A stretch of DNA of 64,000 bases from Methylomonas sp. UP202 (GTDB taxonomy: Bacteria; Pseudomonadota; Gammaproteobacteria; Methylococcales; Methylomonadaceae): NCBI RefSeq assembly GCF_029910655.1, contig NZ_CP123897.1, positions 2,593,547 through 2,657,546 of the forward strand. The letters run 5' to 3'. Shown here piece after piece: positions 29,652-39,194 of the stretch. The translations under genes and the position numbers were made by a program. Every line of letters begins with the position of its first letter. Position 1 is the first letter of the stretch. The notes below the pieces were generated by a model. The model did not search any database and was not told where the DNA came from. It saw only the letters and a list, made by a program, of their open reading frames with translations.

Positions 29652-30293
29652 TTAGCGGTAATGATCGCCGACGTATGGGTTGCTTTTGCGCTCCGCGCCG
29701 AACGTCGACATAGGCCCATGTCCCGGGATGAATTTTACGTCGTCGCCGAGCGGCCAAAGTTTCAGACGTATCGAGTCCAACAACGCCTGATGGTCGCCGC
29801 GCGGAAAATCGGTACGGCCGATCGAGCCCTTGAACAGTACGTCGCCGACAATGGCCAAACGCGCGTCGCTATCGTAAAAAACCACATGCCCCGGCGTGTG
29901 GCCGGGACAATGTAGGACTTGTAAGGTATTGAGTCCAACCTGAACGCTATCGCCGTCCCGCAACCAGCGGTCCGGTTTAAAGATCTTGGTTGGCGGAAAA
30001 CCGAACATCCGGCATTGCTCCGGCAACAGCTGTATCCAGAAATCGTCGTCTTGATGGGGACCGGCGATCGGCAGGCTCAGCTTTTCCGCTAGCGCAGCAA
30101 CCCCGCCGACGTGGTCGAGATGACCGTGGGTAACCAGTATCGATTCCAACTCGGCGTCGTGTTGCGCAACGGCCGCCAAGAGCAGTTCCAGGTCGCCGCC
30201 CGGATCGACCAAAGCGGCCTTGCGGCTGCGTTCGCAGACCAGCAGCGTGCAGTTTTGCTGGTAAGCGGTGACCGGGATAATCTGATATCGCAT
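29652..30293 (-). CDS. MBL-fold metallo-hydrolase, glyoxalase II-like
   Basis: A 213-residue metallo-beta-lactamase-fold protein. The ATG at 30293 (MRYQIIPVTAYQQNC) is preferred to the upstream in-frame start. The zinc motif THGHLDHVGG (HxHxDH) is at about residues 55-65, a further His is in HCPGHTPGHV, an Asp in IVGDVLFKGSIGRTDFP and the last His in FIPGHGP. This is the short YcbL-type relative of hydroxyacylglutathione hydrolase, lacking the C-terminal substrate domain of GloB. It starts 2 bases after the sucB stop on the same strand, so it should be co-transcribed with sucAB. Confidence 0.88.
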   Translation of the reverse strand: MRYQIIPVTAYQQNCTLLVCERSRKAALVDPGGDLELLLAAVAQHDAELESILVTHGHLDHVGGVAALAEKLSLPIAGPHQDDDFWIQLLPEQCRMFGFPPTKIFKPDRWLRDGDSVQVGLNTLQVLHCPGHTPGHVVFYDSDARLAIVGDVLFKGSIGRTDFPRGDHQALLDSIRLKLWPLGDDVKFIPGHGPMSTFGAERKSNPYVGDHYR

Positions 30294-30295
30294 CG

Positions 30296-31474
30296 TTAAA
30301 TGTTCAGCAACAAATGTGCCGGCGCCTCCAGGCATTCCTTAATGATGCCGAGAAATTGCACGGCTTCCTTGCCATCCACCAAGCGGTGGTCGTAGGACAG
30401 GGCCAAGTACATGATGGGCCGGATCACGACTTCGCCGTTCTCCACGATCGGCCTGTCCTTGATCGCGTGCATGCCTAAAATCGCGCATTGTGGCGGGTTC
30501 AGGATGGGCGTGGACAGCATCGAACCAAATATCCCGCCGTTGGTGATCGTGAACGTACCGCCGCTGAGATCCTCGACACTGATGGAGCCATTGCGGGCTT
30601 TTTGTCCAAAGTCGTGTATGCCTTTTTCGATGCCGGAAAAATCGAGTTGATCGGCGTCGCGCAGAATTGGAACGATCAGCCCGCGCGGGGTGGTGACGGC
30701 GATACCGATGTCGTAATAGCCGTGGTAGATGATGTCGTTCCCGTCTATCGAGGCGTTGATGGCCGGGAAACGCTTCAAGGCTTCTATCGAGGCTTTGACG
30801 AAGAAGGACATGAAGCCGAGCTTGATATTGTGCTTGGCTTCGAAACGGTCTTTGTATTGGTTACGCAAATCGATGACGGCTTTCAGATTGACTTCGTTGA
30901 AGGTCGTCAACATCGCCGCGTTTTGCTGGGCGTGCAGCAAGCGTTCGGCGATTTTGGCGCGCAACCGGGTCATCGGTACCCGTTGTTCCGGACGTAGACT
31001 GGCCACCGCCGACGTCGACAGCGGGGCGGGGGAGGCTTCGACGGCGGCGTCGACCGGCTTGCTTACCTGTTGATCCTGCAAATAGTCCATTACGTCGCTC
31101 TTCAATATCCGCCCATGTTTGCCGGATGCTGGAATGGCCTGTGGGTCGAGTTCGCGTTCGGCGACGATTTTGCGGACCGACGGGCTCAGAACCGGCTCGA
31201 CGCTACTAGCCGTCAGCGATCCGCCGGGTTTGTCGGCTTGTTCGTCCAGTAGCGCCAGGACCTGACCGGCGACAACCGTCGAATCGTTCGGAATCAAAAT
31301 TTCCTTCAGGACACCCGATCGAGGTGCAGGCACCTCGAGAATGACCTTGTCGGTTTCCAGATCGGCCAGGTTCTCGCCGGCCTCGGCCCAGTCCCCGGCT
31401 TGCTTGTGCCAAGCGACCAAATTGGCATCGGAGATGGATTCGGGGAGGCTGGGGACCAATATTTCAAAGCTCAT
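30296..31474 (-). CDS. sucB: 2-Oxoglutarate dehydrogenase E2, dihydrolipoamide succinyltransferase
   Basis: A 392-residue E2 component. The start [13 protein letters not shown] at 31474 lies inside the end of sucA (11-base overlap). One lipoyl domain with the modified lysine in [13 protein letters not shown], an E3-binding domain ([18 protein letters not shown]...[12 protein letters not shown], about residues 105-145), and the catalytic acyltransferase core with the active site [12 protein letters not shown] near the C-terminus. Forms the core of the complex with SucA and lipoamide dehydrogenase; the lpd gene is not adjacent. A complete 2-oxoglutarate dehydrogenase is notable if this is a methanotroph, because these were long held to lack it. 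Confidence 0.96.
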   Translation of the reverse strand: MSFEILVPSLPESISDANLVAWHKQAGDWAEAGENLADLETDKVILEVPAPRSGVLKEILIPNDSTVVAGQVLALLDEQADKPGGSLTASSVEPVLSPSVRKIVAERELDPQAIPASGKHGRILKSDVMDYLQDQQVSKPVDAAVEASPAPLSTSAVASLRPEQRVPMTRLRAKIAERLLHAQQNAAMLTTFNEVNLKAVIDLRNQYKDRFEAKHNIKLGFMSFFVKASIEALKRFPAINASIDGNDIIYHGYYDIGIAVTTPRGLIVPILRDADQLDFSGIEKGIHDFGQKARNGSISVEDLSGGTFTITNGGIFGSMLSTPILNPPQCAILGMHAIKDRPIVENGEVVIRPIMYLALSYDHRLVDGKEAVQFLGIIKECLEAPAHLLLNI

Positions 31475-34301
31475 GAGTTGTTCCTTCGTTGCTACCGTAA
31501 AGTGCGGTGTGAACCACCGCTTTTTGTTCGTTGAGATGGGTTTTGTAATTGCCAACCGCCGGTGCGGCGGAAGCTACTCGGCCGGCATAGCCGATTGTAA
31601 TCTCCGGGGAAACGTGTTCGATGAAATGGTGTCGGCTTTGGTACCAGGCGCCTTGGTTTTTCGGCTCTTCTTGACACCAAACGATGTGTTCGACGTTGGG
31701 GTATTTGTCCAGTTCCTGCTTGAATCGCTCATTCGGGAACGGATAAAGCTGTTCGATCCGGACGATGGCCACGTGATTCAGACTGTCTTGGCGCCGGGTT
31801 TCCAGCAGATCGTAATAGACCTTGCCGGCACACAGTATTAGTCGAGTCACATGAAACGGATCGATATCGTCGATTTCCCCGATAACGGTCTGAAACCCGC
31901 CGCTGGTCAATTCGTCCAGCGTCGATACCGCCAATCTATGGCGCAGCAGGCTTTTCGGACTCATCACGATCAACGGTTTGCGGTATTGGCGCAGCATTTG
32001 CCGCCGCAATAAATGAAAAATTTGCGCCGGCGTCGTCGGCACGCAGACCTGGATGTTTTGGTCCGCGCACAACTGTAAATAGCGTTCCAGACGCGCCGAG
32101 GAATGCTCCGGCCCCTGACCTTCGAAACCGTGTGGGAGCAGCATCACTAAGCCGCTGAGCTTGCCCCATTTGGTTTCGCCCGATGCGATAAACTGATCGA
32201 TCACGACTTGCGCGCCGTTGGCGAAATCGCCGAATTGCGCTTCCCAAATCACCAATTTGTCCGGCTGCGTGGAACTGTAACCGTATTCGAAACCCAGCAC
32301 CCCGGCTTCCGACAGTAGCGAATTGAAAATTTGCGGCCGGCCTTGCCGATCGCTCAAGTGTTTAAGCGGGATATAGTTCTCGCCGTTGGCCTGATTCAAT
32401 AAAATAGCGTGGCGATGGGAAAACGTGCCGCGGCCGATGTCCTGGCCGGTCAAGCGAATGTCGTAACCGTCCATCAACAACGTGGCGTAGGCCATATTTT
32501 CCGCGAAGCCCCAGTCCATAGGCAAATCTCCGTCGGTCATTTTTTGGCGATCGTCCATTACCTTGGCGACCCGAGGGTGCAATTCGAAACCGGACGGCAG
32601 ACTTTGCAGCCGCAAATTGCAGAAGCGGATGCGTTCGATGCTGACCGTGGTGTCGATCGGGATATCCCAATGTTTATTCAGGTAGGGTTCCCAACGTGCC
32701 GAGTAGGAATACACCTTGTTTTCGATGATAGGCCGGGAAACCGGCTTGCCTTCGTTCAACAACTGCATGTAATTCTGTTCGAGTTGCTGAATGCCGGCCT
32801 CGTCGATCACGCCTTCCTGCACGAGTCTTTGACCGTAGATTTGCGGCGGCGTGGCGTGTTGGTGGATGGCTTTATACATCATCGGCTGAGTCGCCGCCGG
32901 CTCGTCGGCTTCGTTGTGGCCATGACGGCGGTAGCAGATCAAGTCGATGACGACGTCCTTGTGGAAGGTCATTCGATAATCCAGCGCCAATTGGGTGATG
33001 AAGACCACGGCTTCGGGATCGTCGCCGTTGACGTGGAACACCGGCGCCTGAATCATGTTGGCGACATCGGTGCAATACAGTGTCGAACGGGCGTCGAACG
33101 GGTTGCTGGTCGTGAAGCCTATCTGGTTGTTGATGACGACGTGCACGGTACCGCCGGTCGAAAATGCCCGAGTCTCCGCCATGTTCAAGGTTTCCATGAC
33201 GATGCCTTGCCCGGCGAAGGCGGCATCGCCATGTATCAACACCGGTAGGATGACGTCGATACCGCCAATGCCGTGCCTATCTTGGCGAGCCTTGACCGAA
33301 CCCTCGACCACCGGATTAATGATTTCCAGATGAGACGGGTTGAAGGCTAGCGTCAAATGTATCGGACCACCCGGAGTGGCGATATTCGACGAAAACCCCA
33401 TGTGATATTTAACGTCGCCAGTGAGCGCGCCGGGCATTGAGGTGTGAGTGCCTTCGAATTCGCCGAATAATACCGCCGGACTTTTACCGAGTATGTTGAC
33501 CAACACGTTAAGACGGCCGCGGTGAGCCATGCCGATCACGATTTCCGTGACCTTGCTTTCTCCGGCACGCTGAATCAGTTCATCGAGTATCAAAATCAGC
33601 GATTCGCCGCCCTCCAGCGAAAAGCGTTTTTGACCAACATATTTACGATGCAGAAACTTTTCCAGGCCCTCGGCGGCAATCAGTTGTTTTAACAACCATT
33701 GGCGTTTTTCCGGGTGACTGGAGAAATCCGGTTTGGCACCTTCCAATTTGTTTTTGATCCAGCGTTTGGATTCGTCGTCGACGATATGCATGAATTCGCT
33801 GCCGATGCTGCCGCAATAGATTTGCTGCAAAGTCTGGATGATCTCCCGCAACGGCAAACGATCCACCCCGCACAAACCGCCGGTATCGAACAGCGTGCTC
33901 ATATCCGCGTCGGTCAATCCGTAATAAATCGGCTCCAAATCGGCGGGCATCGCCGCGAGTTTGCCCAAAGGATTATTACGGGCGATTTGGTGTCCCTTGA
34001 CGCGGTAATGGTTGATTAAGCGAGCAACCGCGGATTGCTTTTTGACGCTTTGTTCGGTAAACCCGCGCATTTTGGCGAGGCGACCGGGTTCGGCGATCGC
34101 CAGCTTCTCGAAACGCTCGACGATGATGCTGTGCGGCGTATCCTCGGTGGAGCCGCGATGAATATCGTCGAAGCGCCGCCGCCAGACTTCAGAGACCGTA
34201 CTGGGATCGTGCAGGTATTGTTCGTATAGGGATTCGACGTAAACGGCGTTGCCACCGTAAAGCGAAGATGATTCTTCGAACAGTTTCAAGAGGCTAGTCA
34301 T
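31464..34301 (-). CDS. sucA: 2-Oxoglutarate dehydrogenase E1
   Basis: A 945-residue thiamine diphosphate enzyme decarboxylating 2-oxoglutarate. Starts at [19 protein letters not shown] (34301). The N-terminal E1 extension is followed by SRPLGKL-like and [13 protein letters not shown] motifs, the ThDP-binding region [18 protein letters not shown]...NNQIGFTTS, and the transketolase-like C-terminal half ([31 protein letters not shown]). Full length against Escherichia SucA (933). Promoter must lie in 34302-34441, shared with the divergent DUF2914 gene. An antisense frame on the plus strand (32409-33248) is a shadow of this gene. Confidence 0.97.
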   Translation of the reverse strand: MTSLLKLFEESSSLYGGNAVYVESLYEQYLHDPSTVSEVWRRRFDDIHRGSTEDTPHSIIVERFEKLAIAEPGRLAKMRGFTEQSVKKQSAVARLINHYRVKGHQIARNNPLGKLAAMPADLEPIYYGLTDADMSTLFDTGGLCGVDRLPLREIIQTLQQIYCGSIGSEFMHIVDDESKRWIKNKLEGAKPDFSSHPEKRQWLLKQLIAAEGLEKFLHRKYVGQKRFSLEGGESLILILDELIQRAGESKVTEIVIGMAHRGRLNVLVNILGKSPAVLFGEFEGTHTSMPGALTGDVKYHMGFSSNIATPGGPIHLTLAFNPSHLEIINPVVEGSVKARQDRHGIGGIDVILPVLIHGDAAFAGQGIVMETLNMAETRAFSTGGTVHVVINNQIGFTTSNPFDARSTLYCTDVANMIQAPVFHVNGDDPEAVVFITQLALDYRMTFHKDVVIDLICYRRHGHNEADEPAATQPMMYKAIHQHATPPQIYGQRLVQEGVIDEAGIQQLEQNYMQLLNEGKPVSRPIIENKVYSYSARWEPYLNKHWDIPIDTTVSIERIRFCNLRLQSLPSGFELHPRVAKVMDDRQKMTDGDLPMDWGFAENMAYATLLMDGYDIRLTGQDIGRGTFSHRHAILLNQANGENYIPLKHLSDRQGRPQIFNSLLSEAGVLGFEYGYSSTQPDKLVIWEAQFGDFANGAQVVIDQFIASGETKWGKLSGLVMLLPHGFEGQGPEHSSARLERYLQLCADQNIQVCVPTTPAQIFHLLRRQMLRQYRKPLIVMSPKSLLRHRLAVSTLDELTSGGFQTVIGEIDDIDPFHVTRLILCAGKVYYDLLETRRQDSLNHVAIVRIEQLYPFPNERFKQELDKYPNVEHIVWCQEEPKNQGAWYQSRHHFIEHVSPEITIGYAGRVASAAPAVGNYKTHLNEQKAVVHTALYGSNEGTTHEL

Positions 34302-34441
34302 ATCCGGAGCGGCTGGAATCACAAGTAAGGAGCATTATGGTAGAGCTAAAATGATATATTACCAAGCAGTAAGTGCGGAACCGCGCCGGTCGATATTCCG
34401 GCTCGAGCGGTATTTCAGCCCTGGGAAACGTCGGTAAACAC

Positions 34442-35134
34442 ATGTCTGAAAATAAAGTCGTTATCAAAATAAACTACGATAAATCCAGAAGCGGTCAAGT
34501 ACCCCAAACACCGAAGATGGTAACTGTTTGGCATACCGGGCGAATTGCCGCGGTAGCCGGGTTAATGGCGGCGGCTATCATGCTATCCGCGTGGTTATTC
34601 ATCGACAATAGCGAGCAAACCCCGGCTAACCTTACGCCGGAAACCTTGCCAATGGCCCCGGAAACTAGTATGCGGTCCGACAATGCAATTGTGGCGCCGC
34701 AAGTTGAAACGTCGCCGTTGGCGGCGCGAAAATCTCCCGGAGAAACTCCGGTTTCTCCAAGCTCAATCTCGGAACAGAAACGTCAACCGGCCATCATTTA
34801 CTCAAGGAAAGTGATCCGGGCATCGCTAACCTACGCTATAAAGGATACCGAGCCGACCGAGCAAGTCAAATCGGCTTCCGTTCAGATCAGGAAGGAGCCA
34901 ATCGAGTTATATTACTTCAACGAGGTGAAAAACTTGAAAGGTAAGACCTTGTTTCATCAATGGTTCAAGGACGGCCAGCCGGTACTCAAAAAGACAATCG
35001 AGGTAAAAGATAATAAAGCCAAGGTTTGGACTGCTAAAAACTTGTCGTCCAGGGATAAAGGTCAGTGGCGAGTACAGTTGCTTGGAAAAAAAGGCGAACT
35101 ATACTCAGAGACGGGATTCGATGTAATCCAATGA
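34442..35134 (+). CDS. DUF2914 domain membrane protein
   Basis: A 230-residue protein from the ATG at 34442 (MSENKVVIKINY); an in-frame extension to 34373 is not conserved-looking. One transmembrane helix near residues 35-55 (IAAVAGLMAAAIMLSAWLFI), a Pro/Ser/Glu-rich spacer, then a C-terminal DUF2914 domain (about 155-230: IELYYFNEVKNLKGKTLFHQW, GQWRVQLLGKKGELY). This places the domain in the periplasm or outside. Function unknown; the domain is often found in exported or envelope proteins of proteobacteria. Divergent from sucA and 65 bases before an H-NS-like gene. Confidence 0.75.
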   Translation: MSENKVVIKINYDKSRSGQVPQTPKMVTVWHTGRIAAVAGLMAAAIMLSAWLFIDNSEQTPANLTPETLPMAPETSMRSDNAIVAPQVETSPLAARKSPGETPVSPSSISEQKRQPAIIYSRKVIRASLTYAIKDTEPTEQVKSASVQIRKEPIELYYFNEVKNLKGKTLFHQWFKDGQPVLKKTIEVKDNKAKVWTAKNLSSRDKGQWRVQLLGKKGELYSETGFDVIQ

Positions 35135-35199
35135 CGGTATTTTATTTATTACAAGTTGATGATAGAATCCGTTGCGTCATTTAATTATCTGAGGAATAT

Positions 35200-35517
35200 A
35201 TGACTGATTTAACTACTTTATCCGAATCTGAATTGCAAGCAGTTATCGAAAACGCCGAGAAAGTCTTGAAAGACAGACAATCCAGCAAACGCAAGGAAGT
35301 AATTGCACAAATCAAGGACTTGGCGACTTCTATCGGCGTTGGCGTTGAAATACACGAACTCGACAAAAAAGCCGAAAGAAAAATCGGTAAAGTTGCCGCG
35401 CGTTATCGTAATCCTGCGGATGCCAACCAAACTTGGTCCGGTCGCGGATTGGCGCCAAAATGGATGCAGGAATTACTGGCCGCGGGTCGCGACAAAGCGG
35501 AATTTGAGATCGCTTAA
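35200..35517 (+). CDS. H-NS family nucleoid-associated protein
   Basis: A 105-residue histone-like silencing protein. The N-terminal half is a charged helical oligomerisation region (LSESELQAVIENAEKVLKDRQSSKRKE). The C-terminal DNA-binding domain has the core YRNPADANQTWSGRGLAPKW. Members bind AT-rich DNA and silence acquired genes. The size matches the short BpH3/MvaT-unrelated H-NS-like proteins common in beta- and gammaproteobacteria. It converges on the following hydrolase gene with a 4-base overlap of stop codons. Confidence 0.9.
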   Translation: MTDLTTLSESELQAVIENAEKVLKDRQSSKRKEVIAQIKDLATSIGVGVEIHELDKKAERKIGKVAARYRNPADANQTWSGRGLAPKWMQELLAAGRDKAEFEIA

Positions 35518-36296
35518 TCGATCGCTTCGGTTCCCTGATTTGCTATCCAGGTCCGCAACCGATTAACTAGCCAGTCAGGGTCGTCCAGCGGTAAGTCGTG
35601 GCCAGCCCACGGATGGCTATCATTGGATAATTGCCAGCGTTGGCTAACGGCACTAGAGCAGGCCGGAGCGACCAGTCGGTCGCCGAGGCCGCTCAATACC
35701 AACCAAGGCATGCCATCGGGCGGAGTTTTCGGCCGAAATCGAGCCGCCGCGATCAATTGCTTGGCGGCGTTGCTCGGATTGACCGGGCGTTCGCTTTGAA
35801 TATCGAGCCAAACCTTACTCAATTCCTCGATATTTCGAGTTTGATTCGAGACCAGTTCCAAAATTCGCCGTTCGCGGCGACCGATTTCCCGCTCCAGTAA
35901 AATATTTGCCAAAGCCCCATAGCTTTGCCAGCGTAGCCGTCGATAAAACGGACTCACGCCCGCGAAACTCGTATTGATCAAGCACCCTGCGGCTACGTCT
36001 GTGGGATAGCGACACGCCCACTCCCAGGCCACCATACCGCCCAGCGACAACGCCAACAGTGTGACGGGGCGTTCAAGCGCGCCGGCTCGATAGGCTCGCT
36101 CACGGGTTAGTTCCAGGATGCTGCCTATCGAAGTCGGGCAGGCCTCACGAAAATGACTACCGGTACCGGGTAAATCCACACAGGTGACCGTAGAGGCTGG
36201 GAAGGCTGACCGCAGGCGTAAGGGAAAGTCGCCCCAATGCGCGGTTTCCCTCGCTAGACCGCGCAGTAGCAACCAATGACGACCGGCCTCACCCAT
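35514..36296 (-). CDS. Alpha/beta hydrolase
   Basis: A 260-residue alpha/beta-hydrolase-fold protein starting MGEAGRHWLLLRGLARETAHWG. Nucleophile elbow ALSLGGMVAWEWA (S-L-G-G), with the motif DLPGTGSH upstream; the Asp is in LSGLGDRLVAPACS and the His probably in SHPWAGHDLPLDDPDWL. This resembles BioH/MhpC-like esterases, but the substrate is unknown. Its start overlaps the end of the M14-like peptidase gene by 8 bases, so the two are coupled. It ends in a 4-base convergent overlap with the H-NS-like gene. Confidence 0.82.
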   Translation of the reverse strand: MGEAGRHWLLLRGLARETAHWGDFPLRLRSAFPASTVTCVDLPGTGSHFREACPTSIGSILELTRERAYRAGALERPVTLLALSLGGMVAWEWACRYPTDVAAGCLINTSFAGVSPFYRRLRWQSYGALANILLEREIGRRERRILELVSNQTRNIEELSKVWLDIQSERPVNPSNAAKQLIAAARFRPKTPPDGMPWLVLSGLGDRLVAPACSSAVSQRWQLSNDSHPWAGHDLPLDDPDWLVNRLRTWIANQGTEAID

Positions 36297-37302
36297 ACCA
36301 ATTCGCCAAGGCTTGGCCGCGCAAGATTTGCTGCCGTTCCGGGTCCAGAATCGCCCAAGCGCCGGGATGCAGCAAACACCGGTATAAAAAATCGAACAAT
36401 GTCAAGTGGCGGCGCATGATGCGTTGTTGACGATGCGGTAGTAACGGATGGAATAAGCCATGGCGTTGGAATAAATGGGTCGGATTTTTGCGCAACCACA
36501 ACCAGGACCCCATTTCCAAGGTCAACGGTAAAAACAATTTGCCTCTGGCACGGCGCGCGACATGGTCGTCGTAAAGGTAATCCCATAAATCGCCGCTGAT
36601 CACGTATTCCTGACTCATCGGTTCGATTTTGTAAACGTGATGAGGGTAGCAGGCGTCGAACAGCTGCTTCAATGCGCAGGCCTCGGCGATGTCCGGGTAC
36701 GGGGTACGGTTGGAGGCATACGGAAACCACAGCCGGTCCTGGATTCCGAAGCCGGAATGCAGGTCCACGGCGATCGCCAGCGGAGCAGGAAACAGCTCGT
36801 CGTGGACGACTCGGCACAGTGCCTGGGCTTCCTTCTCCATCCGCGATTCGTCGCCCCGGTACCAAGGCAAGCGCGCGCTCAGTCGCTGGCCGCTGTATAA
36901 GCGGGTTTTGCCGACGCTTTCGATCGGCGAATTGCGCATCAAATCGACCCCGTTCCCGTTGCAGCGCGTACCCCGGAATACGCCGACCGGATTTACGATC
37001 GGCATAAACACCAGCCGCGACTTGGTCAAGCGAGTGTTGAATTCCTCGTCCCAGTCCAGCAAAGCCGCTATGGTCTGCATATAGGCCAGGATCACTTCGG
37101 TGCCGATTTTCTCCAGGCCGTGGATGCCGCCAAAAAAGGCCAGTACCGGAGCATCCGGGCGTTCGGAACCGAGGCTGATGCAGTGAATCGGGAATTCTCT
37201 ATCCTTACAGGCTACGGTTTCGACAACGCGGCATCTGGCACGAGAGCCCAGGCGCGCGACGACCGTCTCGAGTTCGTCGAGTTCGGAAAAAGCACGTTGC
37301 AT
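36289..37302 (-). CDS. M14-family zinc peptidase / deacylase
   Basis: A 337-residue protein of the carboxypeptidase A / succinylglutamate desuccinylase superfamily. Zinc ligands are visible in FFGGIHGLEKIGTEV (H-x-x-E) and in AIAVDLHSGFG (His). The phrase NPVGVFRGTRCNGNGVDLMRN matches the substrate-binding region of M14 enzymes (Arg and Asn-Arg-like residues). No signal peptide, so cytoplasmic. Possible jobs are murein peptide recycling or deacylation of small amides. Downstream is the coupled alpha/beta hydrolase; upstream, 8 bases away, is the OlsF-like acyltransferase. Confidence 0.8.
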   Translation of the reverse strand: MQRAFSELDELETVVARLGSRARCRVVETVACKDREFPIHCISLGSERPDAPVLAFFGGIHGLEKIGTEVILAYMQTIAALLDWDEEFNTRLTKSRLVFMPIVNPVGVFRGTRCNGNGVDLMRNSPIESVGKTRLYSGQRLSARLPWYRGDESRMEKEAQALCRVVHDELFPAPLAIAVDLHSGFGIQDRLWFPYASNRTPYPDIAEACALKQLFDACYPHHVYKIEPMSQEYVISGDLWDYLYDDHVARRARGKLFLPLTLEMGSWLWLRKNPTHLFQRHGLFHPLLPHRQQRIMRRHLTLFDFLYRCLLHPGAWAILDPERQQILRGQALANWYG

Positions 37303-37310
37303 GATTGGCG

Positions 37311-39032
37311 TTACCCCGCCAAGGATCGCTCGATATAACGTTGGCGCTTTTTCGGCGCAATTTTATCGACCTCGACCATGATCAGGCTGTCTATGCAGTT
37401 ATTGAAGTCCGGATCGATATTGAAGTCGATGAAATGACAGCCGTTATCCACGCATAATTCCACGTATTGCTTGTATAAGGTTGGCACCTTGACGCCCAGC
37501 TTTTTCAGTTCGGAATTGAGAATCTTGAAGCTGGTTGAATAGTCGCCGGCGAATTCGGCGGCCGCGAAATTCTGACCGGTTTCGGAAATCGTGAACGGCA
37601 TCCTGGCAATCGCGTGGGGGAGGGTGGCACCGAATTGCTGGCGGTAAAATCCCACGATTAACTCCTTGGCGGCGTAAGGATAGGCGTTACTGATACTGAC
37701 CGGCCCGAACAAATATTTAATATCGGGACGTTCGCGCAAATAGGCGCCGATGCCATACCAGAGATACTCCAGACTATGCTGCCCCCAATAACGCGGTTGC
37801 ACGAAGCTGCGGCCCAGTTCGAGGCTGTTGGGCAGATAGTCGGCGAACTCGCTTTTCAAGTCGAACAAGGTTTGACTGTAAAAGCCCTCGACGCCATGAT
37901 TGGCCAAAATGCGCGGACCGTCGCCGACCCGGTAGGCGCCGACGATTTCCAGATCGTTGTCGTCCCACAATACGATATGGCTGTAATACACGTCGAACTT
38001 ATCCAGGTCCAGCGCCAACCCGGTACCTTCCTCGACAGTGCGGAAGGTCAGCTCGCGCAAGCGGGCGATCTCTCGCATCACCGGACAGTCGTCGCGAAAT
38101 TCATATAGAAAGATCTTTTTGCCATCGCGGGTTTCGCCCAGCAGACGCGCTTGGAACAAGGCTTTTTTAATCGCCTTGGTATCGGACGGATGCACGACGG
38201 TCGCCACCGTGTCGAACAAGGCCAGTTGGTTTTTCTTGCCAAGATTCTGCACGTGCTTGCGAAAGCGCTGGCTCAGTTGTTTATTGGTTTGCTCGGTTTC
38301 GGCGTAAGCCTGGTAGGGGATAGGCGCACCGACCCGAAAGCTGATTTCTTGGCCTTTCTTATTGAACATTTCCTTGACCAACAGAAAGGTGCCGAGCGGT
38401 TTGTACAGCGTGGACATGCTGTAAAACAACGCGGAATTCTTGGCCTTGATATGGATGGGTAAGATCGGGCATTGGGCTTTGCGAGCCAGCTTCAAGAAAC
38501 CGGTTTGCCATTTGCCGTCGCGTATGCCCTTGGGCGTGATCCGCGATACTTCGCCGGCAGGAAAGAAGATGATCGCTTCCTCGTTTTCCAACGCGTCCAG
38601 CATAATTTTGTAGGTGTTTTTCAGATTCTTTTGTTCGGACAGCACGTCGACCGGCAAGAATATCGATTGCAGCGGCTCCATGTGGTACAGCACGCGATTG
38701 GCAACGATACGCACATCTGGTCGCACCGAGCGGATCAATTTCACCAGCGCCAAGCCGTCCAGGGTGCCGATCGGATGATTGGCGACGATCAGCAGCCGCC
38801 CCTCGGCCGGGATGTTGTTGTAGGATTCGTTACCGACTTGGTAGCTGAACTTAAAATAATTCAGCAATTTATCGAGAAACGCGAAGCCACGCAGATGTTG
38901 GTTTTTGCGAATGACGTCGTTGAAGTCGTCTTCATGTATCAGTTTTTTCAATGCCTTCAGCAGCAGTTTGTTGTCCTTGCCGAGTTTCAGGTCGGGGTAA
39001 GTCTCGTGCAAAATGCGTTCGGCATCGATCAT
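37311..39032 (-). CDS. OlsF-like bifunctional acyltransferase (PlsC-type domain plus GNAT/hemolysin-type domain)
   Basis: 573 residues with two acyltransferase domains. The N-terminal half is a PlsC-like lysophospholipid acyltransferase with the H-X4-D motif ANHPIGTLDG (about residue 90) and FFPAGEVSR. The C-terminal half is an OlsB-like N-acyltransferase (ETRDGKKIFLYEFRDDCPVMREIARLRELTFR, then GAYRVGDGP). This arrangement matches OlsF of Serratia, where one protein makes ornithine lipids by N- and O-acylation, so the same product or another acyl-amino-acid lipid is likely. The neighbouring M14 deacylase and hydrolase are downstream on the same strand and could act on the same lipid class, but that is only inference. 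Confidence 0.82.
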   Translation of the reverse strand: MIDAERILHETYPDLKLGKDNKLLLKALKKLIHEDDFNDVIRKNQHLRGFAFLDKLLNYFKFSYQVGNESYNNIPAEGRLLIVANHPIGTLDGLALVKLIRSVRPDVRIVANRVLYHMEPLQSIFLPVDVLSEQKNLKNTYKIMLDALENEEAIIFFPAGEVSRITPKGIRDGKWQTGFLKLARKAQCPILPIHIKAKNSALFYSMSTLYKPLGTFLLVKEMFNKKGQEISFRVGAPIPYQAYAETEQTNKQLSQRFRKHVQNLGKKNQLALFDTVATVVHPSDTKAIKKALFQARLLGETRDGKKIFLYEFRDDCPVMREIARLRELTFRTVEEGTGLALDLDKFDVYYSHIVLWDDNDLEIVGAYRVGDGPRILANHGVEGFYSQTLFDLKSEFADYLPNSLELGRSFVQPRYWGQHSLEYLWYGIGAYLRERPDIKYLFGPVSISNAYPYAAKELIVGFYRQQFGATLPHAIARMPFTISETGQNFAAAEFAGDYSTSFKILNSELKKLGVKVPTLYKQYVELCVDNGCHFIDFNIDPDFNNCIDSLIMVEVDKIAPKKRQRYIERSLAG

Positions 39033-39142
39033 GGGCGAATATCCTGGTCAAAACGGTAGTTGCCGGGATTCTAATGACAGAATATGTCAGAAATATGTCA
39101 ACGCTTGGCGTGGCGGAAGCGCGCCGATTTGGATAGACTTGC

Positions 39143-39173
39143 TACTCGAGCGCGTTTTTCGCGCGTTCGAGTA
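39143..39173 (-). terminator. Hairpin at the end of the surface-protein operon
   Basis: TACTCGAGCGCG at 39143-39154 pairs with CGCGTTCGAGTA at 39162-39173 with one mismatch, 22 bases beyond the stop of the beta-propeller gene. There is no T-run on the minus strand, so it may be a transcript-end stabiliser instead of an intrinsic terminator. Confidence 0.4.
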
Positions 39174-39194
39174 ACGTGATCGCTTAGGTTTAAT

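Noticed and set aside
32409..33248. Plus-strand open frame opposite sucA (279 codons)
   Set aside because: Antisense of a fully conserved E1 gene; composition (VDDD, DRR runs) is typical of mirrored GC-rich coding DNA.
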